DNA from: Halorubrum sp. GN11_10-6_MGM
Lineage (GTDB): Archaea > Halobacteriota > Halobacteria > Halobacteriales > Haloferacaceae
NCBI RefSeq assembly: GCF_005435165.1
Contig: NZ_SGUC01000005.1
Location: 84,578 to 148,577 of the forward strand
DNA: 64,000 nt
Direction: 5' to 3'
Each line of letters starts with the position of its first letter. The first letter of the stretch is position 1. The notes under the pieces are model-generated. The model did no database searches, was not told where the DNA came from, and saw only the letters and a program-made list of their open reading frames with translations. The position numbers and the translations under genes were made by a program. Shown here in pieces: positions 1-8,842 of this stretch.

Positions 1-63
1 GCCAACGCTCTCGGCGTTGTCCATGCCGGCGAGCGCGTTGGTGAATGGATCGTTTCCCGTCAT
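1..63 (-). CDS. rps8: 30S ribosomal protein uS8 (N-terminal fragment)
   Basis: Only the first 21 codons are in the window; the gene continues off the left edge. The translation begins MTGNDPFTNALAGMDNAES, which matches the start of haloarchaeal uS8, a primary 16S rRNA-binding protein of the small-subunit platform. It follows uS14 by two bases, as expected for the archaeal spc-type operon. Start is the ATG at 63. The identification rests on this short N-terminus plus synteny. Confidence 0.9.
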   Translation of the reverse strand, partial: MTGNDPFTNALAGMDNAESVG

Positions 64-65
64 GA

Positions 66-239
66 TCAGCTGTACTTCTCGAATCCCATGTCTCGGGCGA
101 CCTCGCGGAAGCACTGCCGGCAGAGGTTGATGTCGTACTTGCCGACGAGCCCCTGCTCGCGGTCGCACCGCCGGCACGTGTGCCGGGAGTCGGTGCGCTT
201 CGCGGCGTGCTCGCCCGTGTCGTTGTTCGCTTCGCTCAT
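66..239 (-). CDS. rps14: 30S ribosomal protein uS14, zinc-binding form
   Basis: This 57-residue protein has the C-x2-C-x14-C-x2-C zinc site of the archaeal C+ form of uS14 (Cys22, Cys25, Cys40, Cys43) and ends MGFEKYS. It assembles late into the head of the 30S subunit. Its ATG overlaps the TGA of the uL5 gene by four bases (ATGA), so translational coupling is likely. It is a small gene that could be missed, but its motifs and position between uL5 and uS8 leave little doubt. Confidence 0.95.
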   Translation of the reverse strand: MSEANNDTGEHAAKRTDSRHTCRRCDREQGLVGKYDINLCRQCFREVARDMGFEKYS

Positions 240-760
240 TCGGATACCTCGACGTCGAAGTTCGTTTCGAGGAACGCGGCCGCGTCCTCGGCTGTCATCC
301 GGTGGCGAGCGGGGATGGTCCCCGTCGCCTTGTCGCGTTTCGAGACGCGGTAGCCGGGACGGACGATCGTCGTCGTCACGTCGAGGCCGTAGATACCGGT
401 GTTGGGGTCGTACTCCTGGCTCGGGAAGTCGGTGTGGTCCTCGACTCCGAAGCTGAGGTTGCCCGTGTCGTCGAACTGGCTCCGGCCGATATCGACCAGA
501 TCCAGCGCGGTCTCGAGGAACGCGTGTGCGTCCTCGCCCCGCAGCGTCACCTTGACGCCGATCGGGTCGCCCTTGCGGATCCCGAACTCGGCGATGGTGC
601 GCTTCGAGGTGGTCCGGACCGACTGCTGGCCCGTGACCTCCTCGATGATCTCCTCGGCGTCGGCGAGGGGTTCACCGCCCTGCCCGACGCCCATGTGGAC
701 GACGACCTTCTCGAGGGACGGCTCGCGCATCTCGTGGTCGGCGCTCTCGGCTTCACTCAT
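236..760 (-). CDS. rpl5: 50S ribosomal protein uL5
   Basis: This 174-residue protein binds 5S rRNA and helps anchor the central protuberance of the large subunit. Recognisable family segments are [13 protein letters not shown] near the N-terminus, the T-S-K-R-T-I-A-E-F stretch and the [10 protein letters not shown] region, with an acidic start typical of haloarchaea. I chose the ATG at 760 over an in-frame GTG at 769 because it gives the usual MSEAES-type N-terminus. It overlaps the end of the eS4 gene by eight bases and uS14 by four, consistent with one polycistronic message. Confidence 0.96.
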   Translation of the reverse strand: MSEAESADHEMREPSLEKVVVHMGVGQGGEPLADAEEIIEEVTGQQSVRTTSKRTIAEFGIRKGDPIGVKVTLRGEDAHAFLETALDLVDIGRSQFDDTGNLSFGVEDHTDFPSQEYDPNTGIYGLDVTTTIVRPGYRVSKRDKATGTIPARHRMTAEDAAAFLETNFDVEVSE

Positions 761-1472
761 CCGAATCACCCGCCTCGTCGTCGTCGGTGAAGTTCTCGTC
801 GATGACGACGACGTACTCCTCGACCGTCTCGTAGCCGCCGTCGTCGCTGTCGACGGTGACCGTGTTGTCTCCGGAGCCGAGCGTCACGTCGATGTCGTCG
901 ATCTCGCCGATCTGGCCGGCGTGCTGGCCGGCGACGGCGGTGACCAGGGCGCCCTCCTCGTACTCGAAGTGGGCGACGATCTCTTTCGTCTCATTGTCGA
1001 CGACGATCGAGTCGTTCGTCTCGTAGTCCGCGTCGTCGTCGACGCGAACGTTCGTCCCGTCGTGGAGCGTCAGCTGGACGGCTCCGCCGGGGACGACGGT
1101 CTTGTTCGCGATCTTCCCGAGCCGGCTGCCCGCGGCCTCCTCGTCGACGGGGGTCAGCGCGAGCCGACCGCCCTCGTCGGGGAAGACGCGGAAGAACTCC
1201 CCGCGCTCGGGGAACGCCAGGATGTCGAACATCCCGATCGGACGCTGCTCGTCCGAGATCGCGTCCCCGTTGACGAGGATGGAGTCGTTGTTCAGCGCGT
1301 AGCGCGCCTCCTTCGTCGAGTCGACGTAGCCGAGCACGTCCCGCAGCAGGACGACGAGCGGAACGCCCGCCTCGCCGTGCGGGCCCGCGCCCGCCTTCAC
1401 GGTGAACGTGTTCGTCTTGCGCTCGACCGGCCAGGAGTTCGGTACCGACAGTCGCTTCTGGTGTCGCGTCAT
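753..1472 (-). CDS. rps4e: 30S ribosomal protein eS4
   Basis: This 239-residue protein is the archaeal/eukaryal-type eS4. The N-terminus [19 protein letters not shown] and the central segment with [12 protein letters not shown] are family hallmarks; an S4-like RNA-binding region is followed by the central eS4 domain and a KOW-like C-terminal part (around residues 175-205). The last 20 residues are an acidic halophilic tail. The gene lies between uL24 and uL5, where archaea have eS4 and bacteria do not. Its ATG overlaps the uL24 stop by four bases. Confidence 0.97.
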   Translation of the reverse strand: MTRHQKRLSVPNSWPVERKTNTFTVKAGAGPHGEAGVPLVVLLRDVLGYVDSTKEARYALNNDSILVNGDAISDEQRPIGMFDILAFPERGEFFRVFPDEGGRLALTPVDEEAAGSRLGKIANKTVVPGGAVQLTLHDGTNVRVDDDADYETNDSIVVDNETKEIVAHFEYEEGALVTAVAGQHAGQIGEIDDIDVTLGSGDNTVTVDSDDGGYETVEEYVVVIDENFTDDDEAGDSDE

Positions 1473-1825
1473 TCGTTGTCCTCCTGGAGCCGCGCCTCGC
1501 GGCGCTCGTCTTCGAGGTCCAGTTCCGTCACCCGGACGTTGCTCGCCGGGATGGGGCGGGGAACCTCCTCCCCGTCCGCCTTCTCGACGGTGACGTCCTC
1601 GACCGTGATCCGCTCGGCGGACAGGTCGACGGAGACGACCTCCGCCTCCGTCCCGGCCGCGTCGCCGCGAAGCACCTCGACGGTGTCGCCGGCGTTGACG
1701 CGGACGTTCCGCTGTCCGTACTCCGCGCGGAGATCCTCGGTGAGGGTGGCCCGGACCTGATTCTGCCGCTCGTGGAGCGGCGCGGTCTCCGACCGTTTTC
1801 GTTGTTTGCGTGGCTGTTTCGTCAT
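1469..1825 (-). CDS. rpl24: 50S ribosomal protein uL24
   Basis: This 118-residue KOW-domain protein is one of the two assembly-initiator proteins of the 50S subunit and lies near the exit tunnel. Visible family features are the basic N-terminus ([11 protein letters not shown]), the segment [20 protein letters not shown] and the KOW glycine region [11 protein letters not shown]. The C-terminus is acidic. It starts two bases after the uL14 stop and overlaps eS4 by four, so it is part of the same operon. Confidence 0.96.
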   Translation of the reverse strand: MTKQPRKQRKRSETAPLHERQNQVRATLTEDLRAEYGQRNVRVNAGDTVEVLRGDAAGTEAEVVSVDLSAERITVEDVTVEKADGEEVPRPIPASNVRVTELDLEDERREARLQEDNE

Positions 1826-1827
1826 AG

Positions 1828-2226
1828 TTAGACGATCATCGTCGCGGTCGAGGCGATGCTCCCGAATCGTTCGGCGACCTCGCGAGCGACGGGGCCTTTG
1901 ATCTCCGTGCCCCGCGGCTCCTCGAGGTCGTCGATGATGACGGCCGCGTTGTCCTCGAACTTCACGCGCGTGCCGTCCGGACGGCGGATCGGCTTGCGCT
2001 GGCGGACGACGACCGCCTCCAGCACCTGCCGCCGCATCTCCGGGGTCCCTTTCGTGACCGAGACGGTCACCTTGTCGCCGATTCCTGCCTTCGGGTGGCG
2101 GTTCTTCGTGCCGGAGTAGCCCGACACGGAGATCACCTTCAGCTCACGGGCGCCGGTGTTGTCGGCGCACGTGATCAGCGAGCCCTTCGAGAGCCCCTGC
2201 GTGACGTCGGCCTTGAGCGCCTCCAT
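1828..2226 (-). CDS. rpl14: 50S ribosomal protein uL14
   Basis: This 132-residue protein lies at the intersubunit face of the 50S subunit. The segment [18 protein letters not shown] is the classic uL14 signature and the protein is collinear with the family throughout, ending STATMIV. The ATG at 2226 is preferred; a GTG lies one codon upstream. The start overlaps the uS17 stop as TGATG, which suggests termination-reinitiation coupling. Confidence 0.97.
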   Translation of the reverse strand: MEALKADVTQGLSKGSLITCADNTGARELKVISVSGYSGTKNRHPKAGIGDKVTVSVTKGTPEMRRQVLEAVVVRQRKPIRRPDGTRVKFEDNAAVIIDDLEEPRGTEIKGPVAREVAERFGSIASTATMIV

Positions 2227-2567
2227 CACTGATCACCCAGGATCTCGACGACGACGTGGGACTTCGTCTTCGAGAGCGGTCGCGTCTCCGCGATCGTCAC
2301 TTCGTCACCGACTTCGAGCGAGTCGAGCACGCCCGGCACGTGGGCCGGGATGCGCGAGCGACGCTTCATGTACCGGTCGTATTTCGGTACGAACACGTCG
2401 TACTCTCGCTCGACGATGACGGTCTTTTCCATATCCGTCGACACGACCGTTCCCTCGCGAGTCTGGCCGCGGACGGAGAGCTGCCCGTAGAACGGGCACT
2501 TCTCGTAGTCGTAATCCTCCGGGTTGTCTGGCTCCGGAGGCGTGGGTACGTCGATTCCTATCGCCAT
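2226..2567 (-). CDS. rps17: 30S ribosomal protein uS17
   Basis: This 113-residue protein binds the 5' domain of 16S rRNA. It has the archaeal N-terminal extension [15 protein letters not shown], then C-P-F-Y-G-x-L, the [16 protein letters not shown] strand and the [20 protein letters not shown] segment typical of uS17. The ATG at 2567 gives this conserved N-terminus; the open frame extends upstream into the Rnp1 gene but without family similarity. The first ten bases overlap the end of rnp1. Confidence 0.96.
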   Translation of the reverse strand: MAIGIDVPTPPEPDNPEDYDYEKCPFYGQLSVRGQTREGTVVSTDMEKTVIVEREYDVFVPKYDRYMKRRSRIPAHVPGVLDSLEVGDEVTIAETRPLSKTKSHVVVEILGDQ

Positions 2568-3016
2568 TGTGTGGCACCTCGTTCGGTGCGTTCGGCGGGT
2601 CGATATCGCAACCGATCGCCATCCACCGTCGCGTAGACCGCGTCTTTGCACTCGCCTCGTCGGCTCGCCGGACCCGCGCCGTCACCGGTGACGACGCTTG
2701 TGGACCCGGACGGGCCAGACTGACGGGGGCGGACCCCCGTAGTATCCGACCCGAGTTGGGACGCGGACCCCGGCGACTGTCCGTCGCCGGCGGCTTCATC
2801 TGTGCGAGCGGTCGGCGTCTCGACGACGCCGAACTCGAACGTCGCGCCCGACTTGGGCACGCGTTTGTCCCCCGACCCCGTCCGGACCACGAGGGTGCCG
2901 AACGTCTCGTCGAGCACGCGACCGGCGATACCCACGTGGGCGTCGCTGTCGGCGTCGACCACCCGAACCGGGAGGCCGACGAGCTCGTGTCGAACGAGGG
3001 TGTCGGGGGAGATCAT
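2558..3016 (-). CDS. rnp1: Ribonuclease P protein component 1 (Rnp1/Rpp29)
   Basis: This is the archaeal Rpp29 homologue, which partners Rpp21 and helps RNase P RNA cleave 5' leaders from precursor tRNAs. The N-terminal half (residues 1-65: LVRHELVGLPVRVVD, HVGIAGRVLDETFGTLVV, VPKSGATFEF) and the C-terminal segment (GDRLRYRPAERTERG) match the Sm-like fold of the family. Between them, about residues 68-120 form a low-complexity Ser/Gly/Thr-rich insert not expected in the core. Its place between uL29 and uS17 is the standard archaeal arrangement. The RNA subunit is encoded near 43.9 kb in this same window. Confidence 0.9.
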   Translation of the reverse strand: MISPDTLVRHELVGLPVRVVDADSDAHVGIAGRVLDETFGTLVVRTGSGDKRVPKSGATFEFGVVETPTARTDEAAGDGQSPGSASQLGSDTTGVRPRQSGPSGSTSVVTGDGAGPASRRGECKDAVYATVDGDRLRYRPAERTERGATQWR

Positions 3017-3017
3017 C

Positions 3018-3233
3018 TTACTGTTCCTCGTCGGAGTCGCCTTCTTCCGCCTGGATCGTCTTGATCCGCGCGATCGTCTTTTTCAGCTCGTTGACGCGGC
3101 CCGGGCTCTCCGGCATGCCGCCGGCCGCCCGCTGCGCCTTCGAGTTGAGCAGCTCGGTCTCGAGCTCCTCCAGTTCGACCTCTCGCTCCGCCGCGGTCAT
3201 GTCGCGGATCTCGTCGGTGTAGAGGATCGCCAT
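3018..3233 (-). CDS. rpl29: 50S ribosomal protein uL29
   Basis: This 71-residue, two-helix protein sits beside the nascent-chain exit on the 50S subunit. The family pattern is clear: [17 protein letters not shown], then [20 protein letters not shown], then [16 protein letters not shown] with an acidic tail. The ATG at 3233 was chosen because it gives this conserved start; it begins one base after the uS3 stop. One base also separates it from rnp1. Confidence 0.95.
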   Translation of the reverse strand: MAILYTDEIRDMTAAEREVELEELETELLNSKAQRAAGGMPESPGRVNELKKTIARIKTIQAEEGDSDEEQ

Positions 3234-3234
3234 C

Positions 3235-4176
3235 TTACTCGTCCTCCTCGTCTTCCTCGTCGGCCGCCTCCATCTCCGCGACGAGGTCGGCCGCCTCGGA
3301 CTCGATCTCTTCGTCGAGCTCGTCGAGCTCGTCGGCCTCCGCGTCGCCGACCGGCTCCTCCGCGGCGACGTCCGTCGCCTCGGCGGCCGTGTCTTGGGTC
3401 TCCTCGACGACTTCCTCGACGACCTCCTCGTCGATGACCTCCGTCGGGTCCTCGTCGGGCACGTCGACGTCGTCGTCGGCACCCACGTCGGGGACCTCCT
3501 CGGGCTCCTCTTCGAGGAGCGCCTCGACGCCCTCCTCGTCGCCGGCGTCGACCGCCGCCTGCTCGACCTCCGGGACCTCGGCGTCCTCGCGGACGTCGAA
3601 GTCGTCGGGAAGGGTCGCGCCCGGCGGGATGATCTTCACGTTGACGCCGATCGTCCCGAGCTTCATCACCGCGACGCCCTGGCCGTGGTCGACGACCTCC
3701 TCGGCGGGCTCGCCGTTGTGCTTGATGTAGCCGCGGTTGAACTTCTCGACGCGCGAGCGCGCGCCGGTGACCTTCCCGGACAGGACGATCTCGGCGCCCA
3801 GCGCGCCCGCGTCCATGATGCGGTCGATCGTCGTGTGACCGGCCTTCCGGAAGTACCAGCCGCGTTCGAGGGCGTTCGCGAGACGGTCCGCGACGATCTG
3901 CGCGTTCAGGTCGGGCTCGTCGACCTCCTGAACGTCGATCTGCGGGTCGTCCATGTCGAAGCGCTCCTCCAGCTCGGTGGTGATCTTGCGGATGTTCTTC
4001 CCGCCCTTCCCGATCACCATGCCGGGCTTTTCGGCCTTCAGGACGATCTGGGTGCCCATCGGCGTCTGGGCGACGTCCATCCCGCCGTAGCCGGCGCGGC
4101 CGAGCTCGTCCGCGAAGAACTCGTTGATCTGGGAACGGCGAAGGCCGTCCTCGATGAATTGGTGTTCGTCAGCCAT
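3235..4176 (-). CDS. rps3: 30S ribosomal protein uS3
   Basis: This 313-residue protein lies at the mRNA entry site of the 30S subunit. The N-terminal KH domain shows the GxxG loop ([13 protein letters not shown]) and the C-terminal uS3 domain shows the RMD-type region [23 protein letters not shown]. From about residue 200 onward the protein is an acidic low-complexity extension rich in Asp, Glu and Val, common in haloarchaeal uS3 but long here. Its ATG shares a base with the uL22 stop. Confidence 0.97.
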   Translation of the reverse strand: MADEHQFIEDGLRRSQINEFFADELGRAGYGGMDVAQTPMGTQIVLKAEKPGMVIGKGGKNIRKITTELEERFDMDDPQIDVQEVDEPDLNAQIVADRLANALERGWYFRKAGHTTIDRIMDAGALGAEIVLSGKVTGARSRVEKFNRGYIKHNGEPAEEVVDHGQGVAVMKLGTIGVNVKIIPPGATLPDDFDVREDAEVPEVEQAAVDAGDEEGVEALLEEEPEEVPDVGADDDVDVPDEDPTEVIDEEVVEEVVEETQDTAAEATDVAAEEPVGDAEADELDELDEEIESEAADLVAEMEAADEEDEEDE

Positions 4177-4640
4177 TAGTTGTCAGCCTCCGGCTCCTCG
4201 ATGATCAGTTCGACGTCCGCGAGCGTGGTGTTCCACTCCGTCGCGCCCGCGGCGCGGGGGTTCCGGCCGGGCCGCTCGCCGACCTTGTGAGGAGCGACGT
4301 GTTTGATCACCATCGCCTCGCCGTCGAACCCCTGTTCATCGGCGTTGTTCTTGACGTTCTCCAAGAGCTTGAGAAAGTCCTTGGCGGCCTTCTCGGGGTA
4401 CCGTCCCGCGTCCCAGCCGTCGATGTCGGAGCGGTGCCCGGCGCCGGCGTTGTGCTGGCGCATGGGGACCGACGACTCCTCGTCGATGACCTCCCGGAGG
4501 AACTGTTCCGCGTCGGCGACCGTCTCGCCTTTGATCTCTCGGGAGATCTCCTTGCTGTCCTTCACGCTGATGGGCCGGTCGCGGAGCATCCCCTTGGCGG
4601 TGGTCTCCGGGTCGGCCTCGACGCTGTAGTTGATTCCCAT
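4176..4640 (-). CDS. rpl22: 50S ribosomal protein uL22
   Basis: This 154-residue protein has a loop lining the peptide exit tunnel. Archaeal uL22 features are visible: [21 protein letters not shown], the central [18 protein letters not shown] stretch and [18 protein letters not shown], corresponding to the beta-hairpin arm. The C-terminus is acidic. The gene is three bases after uS19 and abuts uS3, in normal S10-operon order. Confidence 0.97.
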   Translation of the reverse strand: MGINYSVEADPETTAKGMLRDRPISVKDSKEISREIKGETVADAEQFLREVIDEESSVPMRQHNAGAGHRSDIDGWDAGRYPEKAAKDFLKLLENVKNNADEQGFDGEAMVIKHVAPHKVGERPGRNPRAAGATEWNTTLADVELIIEEPEADN

Positions 4641-4643
4641 GGG

Positions 4644-5069
4644 TTACTTGAGGGGCACGAACTTCGAGGACCGGGTCGCGCCGATGCCGGCCTGACCGTG
4701 TTCGACGGTGCTTCGGGTGAGGTGGAACTCACCGAGGTAGTGCCCGATCATCTCGGGCTCGACCTGCACGCGCTCGAAGCTGTGTCCGTTGTACACGGCG
4801 AAGGTGACGCCGACGAACTCCGGCAGGACCGGCATGTCGCGCAGGTGCGTCCGGATCGGGTCGTCCGCCGTCGTCTCCTTGTCGCGGCCTCGGACCGTCT
4901 CCAGCAGCTTCTGCTGTTCGGTGCTGAGACCGCGAACGATGCTTCGCCGCTGGCGTGCGGGGAGCAGTTCCGCGACCTCGTCTACGTCCATCTCCTGCAG
5001 CTCGTCGAGCGAGTGACCGCGGTAGGCGAACTCCTTGCCCTCGCGGCCGGTTCGGTAGTCTGAACTCAT
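4644..5069 (-). CDS. rps19: 30S ribosomal protein uS19
   Basis: This 141-residue protein belongs to the head of the 30S subunit. It carries the archaeal/eukaryal N-terminal extension and the diagnostic C-terminal half: [27 protein letters not shown] followed by [25 protein letters not shown]. The ATG overlaps the uL2 stop by four bases. Confidence 0.97.
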   Translation of the reverse strand: MSSDYRTGREGKEFAYRGHSLDELQEMDVDEVAELLPARQRRSIVRGLSTEQQKLLETVRGRDKETTADDPIRTHLRDMPVLPEFVGVTFAVYNGHSFERVQVEPEMIGHYLGEFHLTRSTVEHGQAGIGATRSSKFVPLK

Positions 5070-5788
5070 TTGTTGCCACCTCGTCCGGTGCGCTTGGATG
5101 CGATGTCACCGACCTTGCGTCCGGGCGGAGCGTTCCGCGAGACGGACTTCGGCTGACCGGGGTGTTGGCGACCACCGCCACCGAAGGGGTGGTCGACGGC
5201 GTTCATCGCGACGCCGCGGACGCGCGGGTATTTGGTGCCGCGCGCCTTCATCTTGTGGTGCTTGTTGCCGGCCTTGACGAAGGGTTTCTCCGTCCGGCCG
5301 CCGCCCGCGACCACGCCGATCGTGGCGCGGCACTGGGGGTCGAGCCGCTTCACTTCCCCGCTGGGAAGCTGGACGACCGCGACGTCGCGGTCGTGGGTGA
5401 GAAGCGTCGCCGACACGCCGGAGGCGCGCGCGAACTTCCCGCCGTCCCCGCGGTTACTCTCGACGTTACAGACGGGCACGCCCTCCGGGATCTCCGCCAG
5501 CGGGAGCGTGTTGCCCGGCTTGATCTCCGCCGAGACGCCGACCTGGATCGTCTCGCCCACGCGCACGCCTTCCGGCGCGAGCACGAGCCGACGGTCGTCG
5601 TCCTCGAACTCGACCTCCGCGAGGGGGGCCGAGCGGGCCGGGTCGTGTTCGATCCCGACGATCTCGCCGGTGACCGTGTCCACGTCTTCGAGCTTCTTGT
5701 GCGACAGTTCCGCCTTGTAACGGTGGGAGGGGGCCCGGAACGTCGGGCCGCCGCGTCCGCGCCGTTGTCCTTGGATTCGTCGTCCCAT
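5066..5788 (-). CDS. rpl2: 50S ribosomal protein uL2
   Basis: This 240-residue protein supports the peptidyl transferase centre. Family hallmarks include [13 protein letters not shown], the SH3-type region and the conserved [21 protein letters not shown] segment containing the near-universal histidine close to the catalytic site. It lies one base after uL23 and overlaps uS19 by four bases. Confidence 0.98.
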   Translation of the reverse strand: MGRRIQGQRRGRGGPTFRAPSHRYKAELSHKKLEDVDTVTGEIVGIEHDPARSAPLAEVEFEDDDRRLVLAPEGVRVGETIQVGVSAEIKPGNTLPLAEIPEGVPVCNVESNRGDGGKFARASGVSATLLTHDRDVAVVQLPSGEVKRLDPQCRATIGVVAGGGRTEKPFVKAGNKHHKMKARGTKYPRVRGVAMNAVDHPFGGGGRQHPGQPKSVSRNAPPGRKVGDIASKRTGRGGNK

Positions 5789-5789
5789 C

Positions 5790-6044
5790 TCAGAACACCC
5801 CGATGCGCGAGGCGATTTCGGTCGCGTCGTCGTCCGCGGACAGGGTGACGACCGCCTTCTTCTCGCCCTGCGGCGTCACCTGCGTGTTCACGTTGACGAC
5901 GCCCACGTCGTAGCGCTCGGCGACCTCGGAGCTGATCTCCGGTTTGGTCGCGTCCACGTCGACGAGGAACAGCAGCTTGTTGTTGAAGTCCATCTCGTTC
6001 ATCGCCTGCTCGGTGACGATCGGATGCTCGATGATCGAGTTCAT
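5790..6044 (-). CDS. rpl23: 50S ribosomal protein uL23
   Basis: This 84-residue protein sits at the tunnel exit and is part of the docking site for signal recognition particle. The sequence MNSIIEHPIVTEQAMNEMDFNNKLLFLVD and the VNVNTQVTPQGEKKAVV stretch are typical of the archaeal family. The ATG at 6044 was chosen because the longer frame adds only unconserved residues translated from the end of uL4. It overlaps uL4 by four bases. Confidence 0.96.
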   Translation of the reverse strand: MNSIIEHPIVTEQAMNEMDFNNKLLFLVDVDATKPEISSEVAERYDVGVVNVNTQVTPQGEKKAVVTLSADDDATEIASRIGVF

Positions 6045-6787
6045 CGGTCGGCCACCTCCGCGACGGCGCTTTCGGTCCACAGCGTGAGTCGGCCCGGGTG
6101 CGCGCCCGGCGCGAGGTCTTCTGCGTTGACCTCGCGCGCGGTCGCGACGTCGACGCCCGCGAGGTTGCGGGCGGCGCGGGACGGCTCCTCGCTGGTGACG
6201 ACGAGGACGGACTTCGGCTGGCGGTACTTGCGGCCGCGGGCCTTCCCCTGTCCGGCGCGGACGGAGCGGCCCTCCTCGGCGCGAGCGATGTCGGCGTCGA
6301 CGCCGACCGCTTCGAGCACGCCCAGGGCCTCCTGGGTCTTGGTGAGGTCCTCGAACTCGTCGCTCACGACGAGCGGGAGGTCGAGGTCCTCGTCGAACGC
6401 GTGGCCGCGCTCGGCGACGAGCTCGGCGTCGGTCGTGGCCGCGATGGCCGACCGGATCGCGAGCTGTCGCTCCTTATCGTTCAGCTGTTTCGACTGGTCC
6501 TTCTCGGCCTTCGGCGGGTGCGCGGCGCGCCCCGACACGGCGTGCGGGACGCGGCGAGCGACGTTCTCCTGTCGCGGCACGTGCGCGAGCCCGCGGCCGG
6601 AGCCGAACGACTCGGCGGGCGTCCGCAGCCCGGCGAACTCGTCGGCCCCGTAGGCCTGCTTCCGGTTTGCCTGAGCGGCGCCGACCGCGCGACCGATGAG
6701 GTCCGGTCGGAACGCGGTGTCGAAGACGGCCGGCAGATCGATCGTGCCGGCCTCGTCGCCGTCCAGGTCGTGTACTGTTGCGTTCAT
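6041..6787 (-). CDS. rpl4: 50S ribosomal protein uL4
   Basis: This 248-residue protein extends a loop into the exit tunnel. Visible features are the N-terminus MNATVHDLDGDEAGTIDLP, the PDLIGRAVGAAQANRKQAYG segment, and the long internal loop including the A-H-P-P-K-A-E-K stretch. It begins three bases after uL3 and overlaps uL23 by four. Family length and order agree with the archaeal S10 operon. Confidence 0.97.
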   Translation of the reverse strand: MNATVHDLDGDEAGTIDLPAVFDTAFRPDLIGRAVGAAQANRKQAYGADEFAGLRTPAESFGSGRGLAHVPRQENVARRVPHAVSGRAAHPPKAEKDQSKQLNDKERQLAIRSAIAATTDAELVAERGHAFDEDLDLPLVVSDEFEDLTKTQEALGVLEAVGVDADIARAEEGRSVRAGQGKARGRKYRQPKSVLVVTSEEPSRAARNLAGVDVATAREVNAEDLAPGAHPGRLTLWTESAVAEVADR

Positions 6788-6790
6788 TGG

Positions 6791-7807
6791 TTATCCCTGG
6801 TTGGATTCGGTGGAAACGTACCGGACCTCGGGGTCGAGGCGCGGCTGGTCGTTCGGCCGGATGGCCGGGCGGAGTCGTAGCAGACGCTGGTCCGGACCGG
6901 GCAGCGAGCCCTTGATGAGCGCGTACTCGCCGTCGACCTCGCCGTAGTTGACGAAGCCGCCGTCGACGGAGGCGTCGTCGCCCTCGCCGAAGTCGATGAG
7001 GCGCTTGTTGAGCTCGGTGCGCTGGTGGTACCCGGTCTGGCCCTGCTGGGGCACGGTGGAGCGGACGCGGGAGGGGTTCCACGGACCGAGGTTGCCGATC
7101 CGGCGCCGCCATCCCTGACGGGCGTGTTTGCCCTTCCGCTTCTGGACGCCCCAGCGCTTGACGGGACCCTGCGTCCCCTTCCCCTTCGTGATGCCGGAGA
7201 CGTCGGTGTACTGGCCGGCGCGGAAGACGTCGCCGAACTCGTGGGCGCCGCCCTCGGCGACCAGGTCCAGCGCGAAGTCGGCGCGCTCCTCGAGGGAGCC
7301 GCCGCCGACGCGCGTCTCCATGACGTCGGGCTTCTTCTTGGGAACGTTCGAGAGGTCCGAGGGCGCCGTGTGCGTGATGACGCGCAGGTCGTCGACGACG
7401 TCGTCGTCGAGCAGCGCGCGGAGCTCGTCGGCGTCCTCCTCGAAGGTGTCCTCCGCCGGGAGGTCGAGCGCGCGGTCGAGCTCCTCGTGGAACTCGGTCG
7501 CCCAGACCTCTTCGACCGGCTTCTGTCCGTACGGCGTGTCCTCGTAGGCTCGGACGGCGACGGCGTACATCGGCGGCGTCTCGACGACGGTGACGGGGAC
7601 GGCCTCCTCCATCCCTTCACGCGGCGAGTTCGCCTCGTCGTTGACCATCATGACGTGGGTCATCCCGGCCTTGTAGCCGGCGAATCCCTGCAGCGCAGGG
7701 GCCCCATCGTCATCTGGCCACGAACGGATGCGCGGCACCTCGCTGTCTGCGCGGGTGCGTGGGCCGTAGCCCAGCGAGCCTTTTCGTGGTCGGCTTGGTT
7801 GTGGCAT
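6791..7807 (-). CDS. rpl3: 50S ribosomal protein uL3
   Basis: This 338-residue protein is the first ribosomal gene of the cluster and an early 50S assembly protein whose extension approaches the peptidyl transferase centre. It shows the archaeal/eukaryal start MPQPSRPRKGSLGYGPR, the GYKAGMTHVM segment, and the W-G-V-Q-K-R-K and R-Q-G-W-R-R-R-I basic loops. It starts four bases after the SPOUT methyltransferase stop, so the two are probably co-transcribed. Confidence 0.97.
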   Translation of the reverse strand: MPQPSRPRKGSLGYGPRTRADSEVPRIRSWPDDDGAPALQGFAGYKAGMTHVMMVNDEANSPREGMEEAVPVTVVETPPMYAVAVRAYEDTPYGQKPVEEVWATEFHEELDRALDLPAEDTFEEDADELRALLDDDVVDDLRVITHTAPSDLSNVPKKKPDVMETRVGGGSLEERADFALDLVAEGGAHEFGDVFRAGQYTDVSGITKGKGTQGPVKRWGVQKRKGKHARQGWRRRIGNLGPWNPSRVRSTVPQQGQTGYHQRTELNKRLIDFGEGDDASVDGGFVNYGEVDGEYALIKGSLPGPDQRLLRLRPAIRPNDQPRLDPEVRYVSTESNQG

Positions 7808-7811
7808 GTGT

Positions 7812-8678
7812 TTACTCCGTGAGTGTGAGCGAGCCGAGGGTCGCGAACAGAGCCTCCTCCGTCCGGACGACCTCGCTCGCCTGTGCCGGGATCGTGTTCA
7901 GCCAGAGGTCGAACCCCGGATCGGGTTCGACCGAGCGGCCGTCGGCGACGGCCGCCCGAATGCGGTCGGGCGAAAGCCCGAGCATCTCCGGAAGCCCCCG
8001 CTCGGGCGCGCCGAAGGCGACGGTGTAGCCGCCGGCCGTCCGCGCGTCCGAGACGAGGTCGCCGAGCCGCGAGACGGAGAGTTCTTCCCCGTGTCGCGAC
8101 GTCGCGACGGCCAAGCCGTCGCGGGCGAGCGCTTCCGACAGGTCCGCGGCCACGACCTGGAAGCCGACCTCCGGCTTCCCGGTGATGCGGGCGCGGACCG
8201 GTTCTCTCGAAGAGACCCTGATGGTGACGCGCTCCCCCTGCTCGACCTCCATTCCGGAGGGAACGAGCAGGGAGATCGGGTGTTCCCGCAGCGGGGAATT
8301 GACCCGGACGCGGCCTTCAGGTCCGACCTCGGTCACGAGTCCCTGTGTTTTCGACTCTTCCCCGCTAGGGGTCGAGCCGGTCCGCCACGGCACGCGGAGC
8401 GGGGGTAAGACGCCGACGTACCGGAGTTCGTCGCGCTGCCCCCAGAGGTCCTTCCGGAGCTCCGGCGGCGTCGCGGCGTACCCCAGCACGGTGCGGACGT
8501 ACTCCCCACCCCGTCGACCCTCGCCTTCCCTGTCGGGGAAGACGACGAGCCGATCCGCCCGGAACACCGCCGCCGCACGGGCGACGTAGCCGAGTTTGCG
8601 AGTCGCCTCGCGGTCGTCCTCGGCCTCCCGGACGAGCGAAGACGGAACACAGATCGTGAGCCCGTCTTCGGTACGCAT
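7812..8678 (-). CDS. SPOUT-superfamily RNA methyltransferase (DUF171 type)
   Basis: This 288-residue protein matches the archaeal group usually encoded just upstream of uL3 and related to the SPOUT1/C9orf114 putative uridine-N3 methyltransferases. Features seen: MRTEDGLTICVPSSLV at the start, DRLVVFPDREGEG, PPELRKDLWGQRDELRYVGVLPPLR, a central OB-like insert (about residues 105-190) and the C-terminal knot region FDLWLNTIPAQASEVVRTEEAL. The ATG at 8678 gives the conserved N-terminus; the upstream extension of the frame looks spurious. RNA target is unknown. It probably heads the ribosomal operon. Confidence 0.85.
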   Translation of the reverse strand: MRTEDGLTICVPSSLVREAEDDREATRKLGYVARAAAVFRADRLVVFPDREGEGRRGGEYVRTVLGYAATPPELRKDLWGQRDELRYVGVLPPLRVPWRTGSTPSGEESKTQGLVTEVGPEGRVRVNSPLREHPISLLVPSGMEVEQGERVTIRVSSREPVRARITGKPEVGFQVVAADLSEALARDGLAVATSRHGEELSVSRLGDLVSDARTAGGYTVAFGAPERGLPEMLGLSPDRIRAAVADGRSVEPDPGFDLWLNTIPAQASEVVRTEEALFATLGSLTLTE

Positions 8679-8713
8679 CGTGGCGAGACTGTACACCTCG
8701 ATTCCGGACGGCA

Positions 8714-8724
8714 CCGTAAAAGGA
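8714..8724 (-). promoter_or_regulatory. Candidate TATA box for the SPOUT/S10 ribosomal operon
   Basis: Read on the minus strand this is TCCTTTTACGG, an AT-rich interruption of GC-rich DNA about 36-46 bases upstream of the first ATG of the cluster. No other AT-rich site lies between here and that ATG. The TATA role is inferred from position and composition. Confidence 0.4.
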
Positions 8725-8842
8725 TAGCGGTCCCGATTTCGGGCTGTGCCGCGTTCACACGGGGTGTGACGGGGGATCTGGCCGCTCGATCGTGACAACC
8801 GTCACCGCGGTGGTCGGAGGCACGCCGGACCGGTGGCGGCGT

